A DNA stretch of 64,000 nt, taken from assembly GCF_001636315.1 (NCBI RefSeq), contig NZ_KV440949.1, positions 3,280,973 through 3,344,972 on the forward strand, in the 5' to 3' direction. The stretch comes from Neobacillus mesonae (GTDB lineage Bacteria; Bacillota; Bacilli; Bacillales; Cytobacillaceae). The notes under the pieces are model-generated. The model ran no database searches and was not told the origin of the DNA. It saw only the letters and a list, made by a program, of their open reading frames with translations. Within the stretch, counting starts at the first letter, position 1. Each line of letters begins with the position of its first letter. Shown piece after piece: positions 34,247-43,130 of this stretch. The translations under genes and the position numbers were made by a program.

Positions 34247-35674
34247 ATGGGAATCATTGAAAATATCATAAACGGAACCAATACGTTGCTATGGTCTTAT
34301 GTGTTAATTATTTTACTAATTGGTTCTGGTTTGTACTTTACAATCAATACGAAGTTTGTACAATTCAGGATGGTCGGAGAGATGTTCCGTTTAATGGGAG
34401 AAGGGGCAACGGGTGATAAAAAGGGGATATCATCCTTCCAGGCGTTTTGTATCAGTACGGCTTCTCGCGTAGGGACAGGGAACCTTGCCGGTGTTGCCAT
34501 TGCGATCACAACAGGGGGTCCGGGAGCGGTTTTCTGGATGTGGCTTATCGCCTTAATCGGCTCAGCATCAGCGTTTGTTGAGGCAACGCTGGCGCAAATT
34601 TACAAGGTAAAAGACGGCGATACTTTCCGCGGCGGTCCTGCTTATTATATGGAAAAAGCGTTGAATGCCCGCTGGATGGGGATAACATTTGCTGTGTTAA
34701 TCTCATTAACATTCGGCTTGGCGTTCAACTCGGTTCAAGCGAATACGATTACAAGTTCATTAAATAATTCATTTGGCATCAGCAAAACAGTCATTGCTAT
34801 TGTTTTAGCTGTTGTTACCGCCGTCATTATTTTTGGCGGACTGAAGCGAATTGCTAAAGTGGCAGAGTGGATGGTTCCGGTAATGGCTGGTGCTTATATT
34901 TTAATCGCTCTCTATATTGTGGTAACGAACCTTACGGAAATTCCGCAGGTTTTCAAGTTGATTTTTGAAAGTGCGTTCGGATTTAGAGAAGCTGCCAGTG
35001 GTGCTTTTGCTGCAGCAATGATGAACGGAATTAAACGTGGTTTGTTCTCCAACGAGGCTGGTATGGGTAGTGCGCCAAATGCGGCCGCAACAGCAAGTGT
35101 CAGCCACCCGGTAAAACAAGGGTTAATCCAATCACTTGGCGTATTTGTTGACACATTGGTTATTTGTAGTGCTACTGCTTTTATCGTTCTATTATCAGGA
35201 ATGTATACTTCAAAGGAAGCTAACGGAATCGTTTTAACGCAAAATGCTCTTGAAGGATCACTAGGGTCATGGGCCGGTATTTTCCTTGCATTTATAGTCT
35301 TCTTATTCGCCTTTAGTTCTGTAGTCGGAAACTATTACTACGGCGAATCCAATATTGAATTTATTAAAAATAACAAGGCCGTATTGACGATTTATCGTAT
35401 TGCGGTTGTCGGCATGGTCGCTTTTGGTTCACTAGCAGATCTAAGTTTTGTTTGGAACCTGGCTGACTTATTCATGGGACTGATGGCGATTATTAACCTC
35501 ATTGCCATTTTATTATTAGGCAAAATTGCCTTCAAAGCATTGGCCGACTACACCAAACAAAAAGCAAACGGTCAAAACCCAGTCTTCTACACATCCAACA
35601 TCAAAGGACTAAAAAACGTAGAAGCATGGGAAGAAGCACCCTCACAAGCGAACAACAGCAGTAAACTAGGTTAA
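34247..35674 (+). CDS. Alanine/glycine:cation symporter (AGCS family)
   Basis: A 475-residue sodium or proton symporter with about ten helices. Family motifs are GISSFQAFCISTASRVGTGNLAGVA (including the T-x-R-x-G-x-G-N stretch) and LFSNEAGMGSAPNAAA. It imports small neutral amino acids, similar to AlsT/YrbD of B. subtilis. AAGGGGAGAAAC precedes ATG 34247. The last ~140 bases are A+C rich (44 of 60 in 35521-35580), directly before a repeat element. Confidence 0.88.
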   Translation: MGIIENIINGTNTLLWSYVLIILLIGSGLYFTINTKFVQFRMVGEMFRLMGEGATGDKKGISSFQAFCISTASRVGTGNLAGVAIAITTGGPGAVFWMWLIALIGSASAFVEATLAQIYKVKDGDTFRGGPAYYMEKALNARWMGITFAVLISLTFGLAFNSVQANTITSSLNNSFGISKTVIAIVLAVVTAVIIFGGLKRIAKVAEWMVPVMAGAYILIALYIVVTNLTEIPQVFKLIFESAFGFREAASGAFAAAMMNGIKRGLFSNEAGMGSAPNAAATASVSHPVKQGLIQSLGVFVDTLVICSATAFIVLLSGMYTSKEANGIVLTQNALEGSLGSWAGIFLAFIVFLFAFSSVVGNYYYGESNIEFIKNNKAVLTIYRIAVVGMVAFGSLADLSFVWNLADLFMGLMAIINLIAILLLGKIAFKALADYTKQKANGQNPVFYTSNIKGLKNVEAWEEAPSQANNSSKLG

Positions 35675-35700
35675 CGATATTTAAATTTGATGATAAATTT

Positions 35701-35780
35701 GGTGTCAGGCACCACTCATGGACAAATCCTGCATTTGTCCACGTCAGGAGGACAGTTGTCTTTCTGTGGTGCCTGACACC
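35701..35780. repeat. Long variant of the palindromic repeat (80 bp)
   Basis: Ends ggtgtcaggcaccac and gtggtgcctgacacc are perfect complements. Inside lies a second hairpin, TGGACAAAT-CCTGC-ATTTGTCCA (35719-35741), plus a GGAGGACAGTTGTC stretch. Confidence 0.9.
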
Positions 35781-35862
35781 ATTTTTTTATCCGTCTTTTT
35801 TCTTATGTTAGGTAATAAATTGGTAATAAGTAGAAGTGTTTTATTAGGATAGGGGTGGCGCT

Positions 35863-36330
35863 ATGAAGGAGTTAATGTTTATGAAGATTGCTGTTGATGT
35901 GGCGCTTGAGAATGTGCTTACGAACGGTGGTGGGCCGTTTGGGGCTGTTGTTGTGCGAAACGGGCAAATCATTAGTGTCGGCCGCAATCAGGTAACAACA
36001 ATAAATGACCCGACGGCCCACGCGGAAGTTCAGGCGATTCGGGCAGCATGCCATTATATGAACGACTTCCAACTGACCGAATGTGAGCTATATACAAGCT
36101 GCGAGCCTTGCCCAATGTGCTTGGGAGCCATCTTTTGGGCTAGACTCCAAAAGGTGTACTATGCCTGCACCAAGGAAGATGCCGCCAAAATAGGCTTCGA
36201 CGACCAATTCATCTACAGCCAATTAGATCTGCCCCCGGACAAAAGAAACATCCCCATGTTCCGAATTCTTCCAGACAACACCTACCTCCCATTCAACGCA
36301 TGGATTCAGAAGCCGCACAAAAATTATTAA
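35863..36330 (+). CDS. guaD: Guanine deaminase
   Basis: A zinc-dependent cytidine-deaminase-fold enzyme of 155 residues that converts guanine to xanthine. The zinc site is HAEVQAIRAAC (His53, Glu55) and PCPMC (Cys83, Cys86). The C-terminal AKIGFDDQFIYSQL closely matches B. subtilis GuaD, which separates it from tRNA adenosine deaminase. The gene sits between two repeat elements. It starts in G+T-rich DNA (41 of 60 in 35881-35940) and ends in A+C-rich DNA (43 of 60 in 36241-36300), with a marked change in codon choice along only 470 bases. Confidence 0.9.
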   Translation: MKELMFMKIAVDVALENVLTNGGGPFGAVVVRNGQIISVGRNQVTTINDPTAHAEVQAIRAACHYMNDFQLTECELYTSCEPCPMCLGAIFWARLQKVYYACTKEDAAKIGFDDQFIYSQLDLPPDKRNIPMFRILPDNTYLPFNAWIQKPHKNY

Positions 36331-36334
36331 TAAT

Positions 36335-36367
36335 GGTGTCAGGCACCACTCGTGGACATTTGTCCAC
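36335..36367. repeat. Palindromic repeat, GTGGACA variant
   Basis: ggtgtcaggcacc (36335-36347), then the perfect hairpin GTGGACA-TT-TGTCCAC (36352-36367). It starts four bases after the guaD stop. Confidence 0.85.
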
Positions 36368-36392
36368 CGTGGAAGGACAGTGCTCAAAAACA

Positions 36393-36437
36393 AAACAAGC
36401 ACGACCCGTTTGCTAAATATGGTTGTGCCTGTTTGTC
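36393..36437. terminator. Bidirectional terminator between guaD and the aldo/keto reductase
   Basis: A 14-base stem (36393-36406 with 36421-36434, two wobble pairs) between convergent genes. Confidence 0.65.
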
Positions 36438-36456
36438 TGTGTGGCCGCCGCTCTTC

Positions 36457-37293
36457 CTAGATAGTTGGGTAGACTTTGTCTGGGTCTGGCCCAGTCCGGT
36501 GGTCTTTATTTAATGCATCAATTTTCGCCATTTCTGCGGCGGAAAGCTCGAAATCGTAAATATCGGCATTTTCTTCAATTCGGCTTGGCGTGCTCGATTT
36601 CGGGATGAAAATGGAGCCATGCTGCAAGTGCCAGCGGAGAACAATTTGCGCCGGAGTTTTTTGATAAAACCTTGCCAATTCCTCCAGTACCGCTTCTTTT
36701 AAAACCTTTCCTCTTGCAAGGGGCCCCCAAGCTTCAACGGCGATCTTCTGCTCTTTTAAATATTCTCTTAATGGAAACTGTGTCATGTATGGGTGAATCT
36801 CAATTTGATTCACCATCGGCATCACATTGGCCTTCGTTTTTAATTTTTCCAAATGGTGCATTTGATAATTACAAACACCAATTGCCAGTACCATTTTTTC
36901 CTCATACAATCGCTCAAAAGCACGCCAGGTTTCAAAAAAATGCTTTTCACTTGGCCAGTGGACAAGCAGCAGGTCCAGATGACTAAGCTGCAGGTCAGCC
37001 AGCGATTCCTCAAACGTAAACAGCGATTGATCATATCCTTGGTGGCCGTTATTTATTTTTGTAGTTATAAACAAGTCCTTTCGTGAAATTGGGCAATTGT
37101 ATAAAATCTCTCCAAGCATGGCTTCGTTTTGGTACATCTGCGCCGTATCAAAAGAGCGATATCCCACCTCCAGCGCTTTATGGACAGCTGTTTCCAATTC
37201 AGCATGATCTGTAAGTTTATACACCCCAAAGCCATGCTGCGGCATAGTGACACCATTATGTAAAGTAATCTGGTCCGCAAAAGTGCTCTTCAA
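36457..37293 (-). CDS. Aldo/keto reductase (YvgN/YtbE-like)
   Basis: An NADPH-dependent reductase of 278 residues with the full catalytic tetrad: Asp49 and Tyr54 in SFDTAQMYQNE, Lys79 in TTKI and His112 in LVHWP. The C-terminal IPKSSTPSRIEENADI is the cofactor loop. Related Bacillus enzymes reduce glyoxal and methylglyoxal. GGAGGAG lies before the ATG. The 3' end, on the minus strand, shows top-strand G+T enrichment (42 of 60 in 36421-36480, just beyond the gene). Confidence 0.88.
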   Translation of the reverse strand: MKSTFADQITLHNGVTMPQHGFGVYKLTDHAELETAVHKALEVGYRSFDTAQMYQNEAMLGEILYNCPISRKDLFITTKINNGHQGYDQSLFTFEESLADLQLSHLDLLLVHWPSEKHFFETWRAFERLYEEKMVLAIGVCNYQMHHLEKLKTKANVMPMVNQIEIHPYMTQFPLREYLKEQKIAVEAWGPLARGKVLKEAVLEELARFYQKTPAQIVLRWHLQHGSIFIPKSSTPSRIEENADIYDFELSAAEMAKIDALNKDHRTGPDPDKVYPTI

Positions 37294-37518
37294 ACTCGCT
37301 CCTCCTTAAAAAAGTTTCTTGCCATTAAGTATAGCGATAGTAAAGATCTAATGAAAGTGATTTAGCTGCAGGATTCCATATGGGAAAGTAATCAAACGTA
37401 CGATTAAAAAGATCTCATGCCTTGATAAAAAGGGATTTAATAAAAATAAAAATACTACTCAAACGTTTGTTTAAATAAAAATTTTCAAACACCTATTGCA
37501 TTTATTTTCCATATATTA

Positions 37519-37548
37519 TATAGTACATTACATCAGTAATGCACTATA
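37519..37548 (+). promoter_or_regulatory. Operator of the GntR/ABC operon
   Basis: TATAGTACATTAC and GTAATGCACTATA form a 13-base inverted repeat (12 of 13 matching) around ATCA, 23 bases before the regulator's start. It is the natural site for autoregulation by the YtrA-type repressor. Confidence 0.75.
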
Positions 37549-37570
37549 CCAGAGAGAAAGGAGACACGAA

Positions 37571-37951
37571 ATGGCTCTTAATCTGGACGGAACGAAGCCT
37601 ATTTATATACAGATTTCGGAATGGCTGGAGAATGAGATTCTCGATGGGAATTTCGAAAGTGATCAGAAGATTTATTCTCAATATCAGCTGGCGGAAATTT
37701 TTAATATCAACCCGGCAACTGCGGCAAAGGGGCTGAACATTTTGGCGGAGGAACAAATTCTTTATAAAAAGCGCGGGCTCGGCATGTTCGTAGCCAATAA
37801 TGCAAAGGACATGATTTTAAGCAAGCGGAAAAATCAAACCTTAAAACGACTGGTTCAGGAAATCGTCATGGAAGCACAGCGATTGAATGTAAGTAAGCAG
37901 GAGCTGATTGAAATGATCAACACAATAAATTTGGGGGAGGAAAGGGAATGA
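37571..37951 (+). CDS. GntR-family (YtrA subfamily) transcriptional regulator
   Basis: A small repressor of 126 residues: winged helix at about 10-75 (IYIQISEWLENEIL, YQLAEIFNINPATAAKGLNIL) and a short C-terminal dimerisation helix, typical of the YtrA subfamily. AAAGGAGA precedes ATG 37571. The stop overlaps the ATPase start (ATGA at 37948), so regulator and transporter are co-translated. YtrA-type regulators usually control their own ABC operon, often in response to wall antibiotics; the palindrome upstream supports self-control. Confidence 0.88.
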   Translation: MALNLDGTKPIYIQISEWLENEILDGNFESDQKIYSQYQLAEIFNINPATAAKGLNILAEEQILYKKRGLGMFVANNAKDMILSKRKNQTLKRLVQEIVMEAQRLNVSKQELIEMINTINLGEERE

Positions 37952-38850
37952 CCATTATTGAGTGCAGCGGTGTGACAAAGGTTTTTGGGAGCGCAAAGGC
38001 GCTAAACAACTTCTCGTGCGAAATCAAAGAAAACACCATTACCGGTTTGATTGGCCGCAATGGAGCAGGAAAAACCACCTTATTAAAAATCATCGCGGGG
38101 TACCATGAGCAAACGTCCGGTGAAATAAAAGTCTTTTCCGAAGAACCATTTAATAATCTAACCGTTTCAGCAAACACCATTTTTGTTCATGACCAACTGA
38201 ACCTTCCTACAGCTTTAACACTTCAAGAAATACTAGATGTAATGGGGAATTTTTATAAAAATTGGGACCGTGAACTTGGCCAGCGGCTGTTTGATTATTT
38301 TTCCTTTCACCCATTGCAGTATCATAACGGGCTTTCAAAAGGGATGAAAAGTACCTTCAATATGATATTGGGGCTGGCCGCCCGAACACCGTTAACTATT
38401 TTTGACGAGCCGACAACTGGCATGGATGCTGCGGTCAGGAAAGATTTTTACCGTGCCTTGCTTAAAGACTATATTGCCTATCCACGGACGATTATTCTTT
38501 CAAGTCATCACTTAGATGAAATTGAGGATTTACTTGAAGATATATTGGTTGTCAAGCAGGGACGGGAGCTTCTTCATATGCCGATGGCGGATTTGCGGGA
38601 ATATGCTATAGGATTCGAGGGGAAGGCCGCATTGATGAAGGAATGGATGAAGGATCGGGAAATTATTTTTTCAAAAACTGGTGCATTCGATCAAATCTAT
38701 GCGGTGGTTAGCAATGATTTTACCGAAACGGAGCTGCAGCAGGTAAAGTTAGCTGGCATCAATATATTGCCAGTGAGTTCTAGTGATCTCTGCGTCTATT
38801 TAACTAGCAAAATGAAGGGCGGGATTGATGATGTCTTTAACAAAGGTTAG
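37948..38850 (+). CDS. ABC transporter ATP-binding protein (YtrB-like)
   Basis: A 300-residue ATPase with Walker A GRNGAGKTT, Walker B TIFDEPTTGMD and switch SSHHLDEIED. The signature region is an unusual LSKGMKSTF rather than LSGGQ, as often found in YtrB/CcmA-type exporter ATPases. The C-terminal ~90 residues are an accessory domain. It works with the membrane protein encoded next, whose start overlaps its end. Confidence 0.88.
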   Translation: MTIIECSGVTKVFGSAKALNNFSCEIKENTITGLIGRNGAGKTTLLKIIAGYHEQTSGEIKVFSEEPFNNLTVSANTIFVHDQLNLPTALTLQEILDVMGNFYKNWDRELGQRLFDYFSFHPLQYHNGLSKGMKSTFNMILGLAARTPLTIFDEPTTGMDAAVRKDFYRALLKDYIAYPRTIILSSHHLDEIEDLLEDILVVKQGRELLHMPMADLREYAIGFEGKAALMKEWMKDREIIFSKTGAFDQIYAVVSNDFTETELQQVKLAGINILPVSSSDLCVYLTSKMKGGIDDVFNKG

Positions 38851-39580
38851 TTTGCGGGAAATTATAAAGCAGCAATATGCATACAAACTTAAGGCATATA
38901 GTCAGGTGTTTATGTCACTTGTGATTATACAGGTTTTCGCCATTTTGTTTTCGCAAGGCGGGTCCGCTATGATGGGGAGCAGCGGCGGATTGATTGATTT
39001 GGAACTGCGCTACTATTCATCAGATGTAGTCATCGCGTTCACACTGCTTTGGGGATTTATCACGGCCATTTTAATTACGACAAAGGCGTATCGAAATGAC
39101 GATTTTATATTTGTTACGAATCGTTTAACCAGTAATCTATCAAATATGCTGTTTCTTTTGACGGCAAGTGTGATTGGCGCAATAACTGCGCTGATGTCCT
39201 CCTTTATAGTGAAAATCATCATTGTTTTGTTTAAAAGTGAAGTTTTTATAAACGGTACGGCGTCTGCGGCCGGTGGGTTTGATTTGATTATTGGTTTCTT
39301 TGCTACGCTCCTCTATATCTTCCTTGTTTCTGCGTTAGGATATTTCGTGGGAACGCTGATCCAATTGAGTCGGGTGTTCGCATTTGTGCTGCCGGTACTG
39401 TTTGTTGGCGGATTAATTCTTGACGGGATGATAGGGCAGGCAGGAATTGTTGCGGGGATGTTTACATTTTTCTTTTTGGAAGAGGTATTTATTTTCTTTA
39501 TCGTGAAGTCCTTAATAACTGCCGGTCTGTTATTTACTGGGGCGTTTATCTTATCTAACAGAATGGAGGTAAAATCGTGA
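38831..39580 (+). CDS. ABC transporter permease-like membrane protein
   Basis: A membrane protein of about 249 residues with six helices, the partner of the upstream ATPase. The start is one of two adjacent ATGs (38828 or 38831) behind GGCGGGA, overlapping the ATPase gene by about 20 bases. No family motif beyond the ABC-2 or YtrC/D-like topology can be named. Its stop overlaps the next start (GTGA). Confidence 0.75.
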   Translation: MSLTKVSLREIIKQQYAYKLKAYSQVFMSLVIIQVFAILFSQGGSAMMGSSGGLIDLELRYYSSDVVIAFTLLWGFITAILITTKAYRNDDFIFVTNRLTSNLSNMLFLLTASVIGAITALMSSFIVKIIIVLFKSEVFINGTASAAGGFDLIIGFFATLLYIFLVSALGYFVGTLIQLSRVFAFVLPVLFVGGLILDGMIGQAGIVAGMFTFFFLEEVFIFFIVKSLITAGLLFTGAFILSNRMEVKS

Positions 39581-40305
39581 CGCTGATCTTGCCTATTCTT
39601 ATCCTGCTATTAATATTAGGAAGTTTTGTTGGTTTGACCTCTAGAATGGGGAAAAAGGTTCACAGAAGGGGGAACATTTCTTATAGCTCTCGAGTACGGT
39701 TGATTTTCAGCGGGTACTTAGCCGTTCTCATCATTTGTATGGTAATAAGCATTGTGCTGCCGATTAAAGGGATGACTACTTTGCAAAAGGTCAACAGCGA
39801 TGAGCTGGTTCAGGAGGGCACGAGCTTTCATGATGCAGCAAAGGCTGGAGATACTGCCAAGTTTGAAAGTAAATATTTATCAAAAGAATGGAAATTTGAT
39901 TTTCAAGGGCGGCAGCTTAAAATGACGTCATACGGTGATAATTTTTATAATATTACAGTTATCGTTGAAAGAAAGGATCAAAAAGACGGCGTAATCGAGG
40001 CTAGCTTCTATAAGACTGGGGCCGATCTGAATGGATTAGATATATCAAAGTTCGTCCACCCGCCACAACTGAGATTAATGGATGGAGAACTGATCATTTC
40101 AAATTCACCCAAAAACAAGTTGAAATTTGCCCAATTTGAAAATCCATTTCCATCAAAACAATTCACAGGAGGTAGCGTCTTTGGACACAAATCCAATTCC
40201 AGCGAAGGCACAAGCATCCTCTATATGAAAATCCCCAAAAACCTTACATTAAATGAAACCGACAACATTAACTTGGAATACGTCGGTGAGGGGATAGGGG
40301 ATTAG
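39577..40305 (+). CDS. Membrane-anchored protein of the ABC operon, unknown function
   Basis: A 242-residue protein with two N-terminal helices (1-22 and about 44-64), then about 175 residues presumably outside the membrane and rich in beta structure. It starts at GTG 39577, coupled to the previous stop, with GGAGG just upstream. I do not recognise the outer domain. As fourth gene of the operon it is likely an accessory component of the exporter. The last 100 bases turn A+C rich before the repeat. Confidence 0.7.
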   Translation: MTLILPILILLLILGSFVGLTSRMGKKVHRRGNISYSSRVRLIFSGYLAVLIICMVISIVLPIKGMTTLQKVNSDELVQEGTSFHDAAKAGDTAKFESKYLSKEWKFDFQGRQLKMTSYGDNFYNITVIVERKDQKDGVIEASFYKTGADLNGLDISKFVHPPQLRLMDGELIISNSPKNKLKFAQFENPFPSKQFTGGSVFGHKSNSSEGTSILYMKIPKNLTLNETDNINLEYVGEGIGD

Positions 40306-40328
40306 TGGTGTGCCTTTTAGTGGTCATT

Positions 40329-40378
40329 CGAGTGGTGCCTGACACCACTCGTGGACATTTGTACGCCTGGGGTGGACA
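40329..40378. repeat. Palindromic repeat, GTGGACA variant
   Basis: CGAGTGGTG-CCTGA-CACCACTCG (40329-40351), then GTGGACATTTGTACGCC and GGGGTGGAC. A near-identical sequence is found at 46298-46343. Confidence 0.85.
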
Positions 40379-40398
40379 CTCGCTCGGCAAAGGAACCT

Positions 40399-40447
40399 AA
40401 AAAAGAAGTTAACCGCATGCATGATAAGGCGAGCTAACTTCTTTTTT
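40399..40447. terminator. Bidirectional terminator
   Basis: Stem AAAAAAGAAGTTAAC with GCTAACTTCTTTTTT between convergent transcription units. Confidence 0.75.
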
Positions 40448-40464
40448 TAAGTAACAGTAAAATC

Positions 40465-41202
40465 CTAGATTTTGCTGCCGAGCTTGTTGGAAATCCGCAA
40501 GCCGTATTCGATTACCTTTTCGATTAAGTAGTTTTGTCTGTCTTCTGTGATATTGAAGTTGACATAGCCGATGCTGATGGCGCCAAGCAGTTCATTGGCG
40601 TGATTGAAAATAGGGGCAGCGACGGACGAGGTTCCTAGCGTTTTTTCGCCGTGGCTTGCTCCGTACCCTTGGCGTCTGATCCTGCTCAATAATTGTAAAA
40701 ATGAATCCTTTTCCTCAGCTTGGACTAAGGAGTTAACCATTTTAATAGTTTCAGAGGAAGGTATATTCGCGAGCATTACTTTATTGGCCGCCCCAATATG
40801 CAAAGGAATGCGAATCCCCAGCTGGTCATAGATGCGAATAGGATTGTTGAGACAGTCAATTCTCTCGACTACCATTGATTCTAAGCCTATTGGCTTGCTG
40901 AAATACACACTTTCCTCCACCTCATACATTAATTTCTCCATTTCAGGACGGATCAGTCCGACAAAATCAAAAGTATCATACATTTGCAGACCATACTCCA
41001 GCCAGGTGTTACCCATGGAATATAACTTCAAATCGGGGTCCTGCTGGATTAGTCCGTGTTCCTTCATAGATTGCAAAAGACGATGAAGTGTACTCACAGG
41101 TAAATCACATTCCTTAGACAATTCAGTAATGGAAATCCATTTTTTTGTATCATTTTTCGCCAAAACCTTGATTACTTGCATGGCACGATCTATTGTTTGC
41201 AT
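40465..41202 (-). CDS. IclR-family transcriptional regulator
   Basis: A 245-residue regulator with an N-terminal winged helix (about 1-65: WISITELSKECDLPVSTLHRLLQSM) and a C-terminal IclR effector domain (about 75-245: HIGAANKVMLANIP, YGASHGEKTLGTSSVAAPIF). It is divergent from the arginine-type catabolic cluster, which it very likely controls, with a metabolite of that pathway as ligand. AGGAA-type ribosome sequence precedes the ATG. Confidence 0.87.
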   Translation of the reverse strand: MQTIDRAMQVIKVLAKNDTKKWISITELSKECDLPVSTLHRLLQSMKEHGLIQQDPDLKLYSMGNTWLEYGLQMYDTFDFVGLIRPEMEKLMYEVEESVYFSKPIGLESMVVERIDCLNNPIRIYDQLGIRIPLHIGAANKVMLANIPSSETIKMVNSLVQAEEKDSFLQLLSRIRRQGYGASHGEKTLGTSSVAAPIFNHANELLGAISIGYVNFNITEDRQNYLIEKVIEYGLRISNKLGSKI

Positions 41203-41276
41203 CTCCTATTCCTTCCATTTCCTTTAGACTCTTATAATTGGTAGAAAAAAACATTATTCAGTCAATTCAAAAAATA

Positions 41277-41303
41277 TTGACATGTAAGCACTGTCACTAT
41301 AAT
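41277..41303 (+). promoter_or_regulatory. Promoter of the arginine-related cluster
   Basis: TTGACA (41277-41282) and TATAAT (41298-41303), with a short 15-base spacer that suggests activator dependence. An imperfect palindrome TTCCAC-TAT-GCGGAA at 41339-41353, downstream, is a possible IclR-type operator. Confidence 0.55.
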
Positions 41304-41371
41304 ATCATATTATAAATTTTCCTGTCAGGGGAAAAGTATTCCACTATGCGGAAAATAGGAGGTTGTTTTAG

Positions 41372-42238
41372 TTGCTGACATCTATGTATAAAAAGCTAAA
41401 CACTGTAATAGTAAAACATCCAAAAGATGCCTTTATCAGCCAAGATCATCTAAGGAGTGAGTGGAAAAAATTTAACTATATCAACGAGCCGGATTATATG
41501 AAGGCCGAGCAAGAATATGAACAGTTTCTTTCCATTATAAGGGAGCATGTCGGCCAGATTGAATTTTTACCGGTTTCGGAAAAGGTGGGGCTTGATTCGC
41601 TTTACGCCCATGACCCTGTTAAATTTACAAAAAAAGGCGCCATTATTTTAAAATCAGGGAAAAAATTACGTCAGCCTGAGGCCGAAATTTATAAGGAATT
41701 TTTACAAGAAAAAAATATTCCGATAATAGGAGAATTAACCGGAGATGCTGTGGCCGATGGGGGAGACCTTGTTTGGCTGGATGATCGTACATTGTTAGTA
41801 GGCCGCGGTTATCGAACAAACGATGAGGCGATCCGCCAAATCAAGGAGATGACAAAGGACTTAGTTGATGAATGTATTGTTGTTCAATTGCCGCATGACC
41901 AAGGGGAAGCAGAATGTCTGCACCTTATGTCTTTTATAAGCATCGTCGATGAGGATCTTGCTGTCGTCCATTCACGTCTTATGCCAGTATTTCTTAGACA
42001 AATGCTTCTTGCGCGCGGCTTTCAATTAATTGAGGTACCGGATGATGAGTATCATCGGCTCGGCTGCAATGTGCTGGCCTTGGAACCGCGCGTTTGTGTC
42101 ATCGTTTCCGGAAATCCGCAAACCAAACAGGGACTGCTGGATGCAGGGGCGACCGTCTATGAATATGAAGGAAATGAAATTTCTTATTTGGGGACGGGCG
42201 GACCGACATGCCTGACATGCCCGGTAGAACGAATTTAA
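41372..42238 (+). CDS. Amidinotransferase/DDAH-fold hydrolase, copy A
   Basis: A 288-residue enzyme of the guanidino-group-modifying superfamily. Catalytic features are the Asp-rich ADGGDLVWLDD, the His/Glu region DQGEAECLHL and the nucleophile Cys in GGPTCLTCP near the C-terminus. It probably hydrolyses or transfers the amidino group of arginine or a derivative. The start is TTG 41372, nine bases after AGGAGG; the ATG four codons later is too far. A second, different family member follows 47 bases downstream. Confidence 0.75.
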   Translation: MLTSMYKKLNTVIVKHPKDAFISQDHLRSEWKKFNYINEPDYMKAEQEYEQFLSIIREHVGQIEFLPVSEKVGLDSLYAHDPVKFTKKGAIILKSGKKLRQPEAEIYKEFLQEKNIPIIGELTGDAVADGGDLVWLDDRTLLVGRGYRTNDEAIRQIKEMTKDLVDECIVVQLPHDQGEAECLHLMSFISIVDEDLAVVHSRLMPVFLRQMLLARGFQLIEVPDDEYHRLGCNVLALEPRVCVIVSGNPQTKQGLLDAGATVYEYEGNEISYLGTGGPTCLTCPVERI

Positions 42239-42285
42239 ACAAAACAAAACGGGATAATCCCGATAAATTTGAGGAGGAAAAAATC

Positions 42286-43089
42286 ATGTTAAAAGAATCT
42301 GCTGTAAAATCCGCTCAAGGAACAAAAATGTTTCAGAACACAATTGTAAAAAGACCAGGAGCAACCTATGTTAATGGCTTAACAACATCGGATCTTGGAA
42401 CACCTATTTTAGAAAAAACATTAGAGCAGCACGATGCCTATATTGAAGCACTTAAAACATGTGGTACAGAAGTGACAGTTCTTCCAAGCAATGATCAATT
42501 TCCGGATTCTACCTTCGTTGAGGATACAGCTGTTTTAACACCCGAGTTTGCTGTAATTTCAAACCCTGGTGCGGAAACAAGAAATGGCGAGATCCACGAA
42601 ATGGAACCGGCAATCAAATCTTTTTACGATAAAATCTACTATATTAAAGCACCTGGCACACTTGACGGCGGAGATATTTTACAAATCGAAGATCATTTTT
42701 ACATCGGTATCTCTGCTCGTACGAACCAGGAAGGCGCTGAGCAGCTTCAACAAATTTTAGAATCTGAAAACTATAAAGCAACAATCGTTCCGCTGCAAAA
42801 ATTCTTCCACCTGAAAACAGGAATCGCTTATCTGGGTAATCAAACGATTGTCGTTGCCGGAGAATTTGTTGACCATCCAGATTTTAATTCTTATCAAAAA
42901 ATTGTGGTGCCGCCGGAAGAGGAATATGCAGCAAACTGTATTCGCGTAAATGACTATGTCATTATTCCATCAGGCTATCCGCAAACAAAGCAAAAACTAA
43001 ATGAGGCTGGCTACCAAACAATTGAACTGGATACATCAGAGTTTCGCAAACTTGATGGCGGCTTAAGCTGTTTGTCGCTGCGTTTTTAA
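42286..43089 (+). CDS. Dimethylarginine dimethylaminohydrolase-like enzyme, copy B
   Basis: A 267-residue enzyme with the DDAH layout: substrate loop FPDSTFVEDTAVL, APGTLDGGDIL, catalytic His in FFHLKTGIAYL and the nucleophile Cys in GGLSCLSLRF at the very C-terminus. Such enzymes turn methylarginines into citrulline and methylamines. GAGGAGG supports ATG 42286; the open frame upstream overlaps the previous gene. With copy A, RocB and a permease it forms an apparent arginine-derivative utilisation operon. The exact substrate is inferred. Confidence 0.82.
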   Translation: MLKESAVKSAQGTKMFQNTIVKRPGATYVNGLTTSDLGTPILEKTLEQHDAYIEALKTCGTEVTVLPSNDQFPDSTFVEDTAVLTPEFAVISNPGAETRNGEIHEMEPAIKSFYDKIYYIKAPGTLDGGDILQIEDHFYIGISARTNQEGAEQLQQILESENYKATIVPLQKFFHLKTGIAYLGNQTIVVAGEFVDHPDFNSYQKIVVPPEEEYAANCIRVNDYVIIPSGYPQTKQKLNEAGYQTIELDTSEFRKLDGGLSCLSLRF

Positions 43090-43130
43090 AAAGGTCCAAC
43101 AAAATCAGATATGTGAGGATGCGATTAGTT

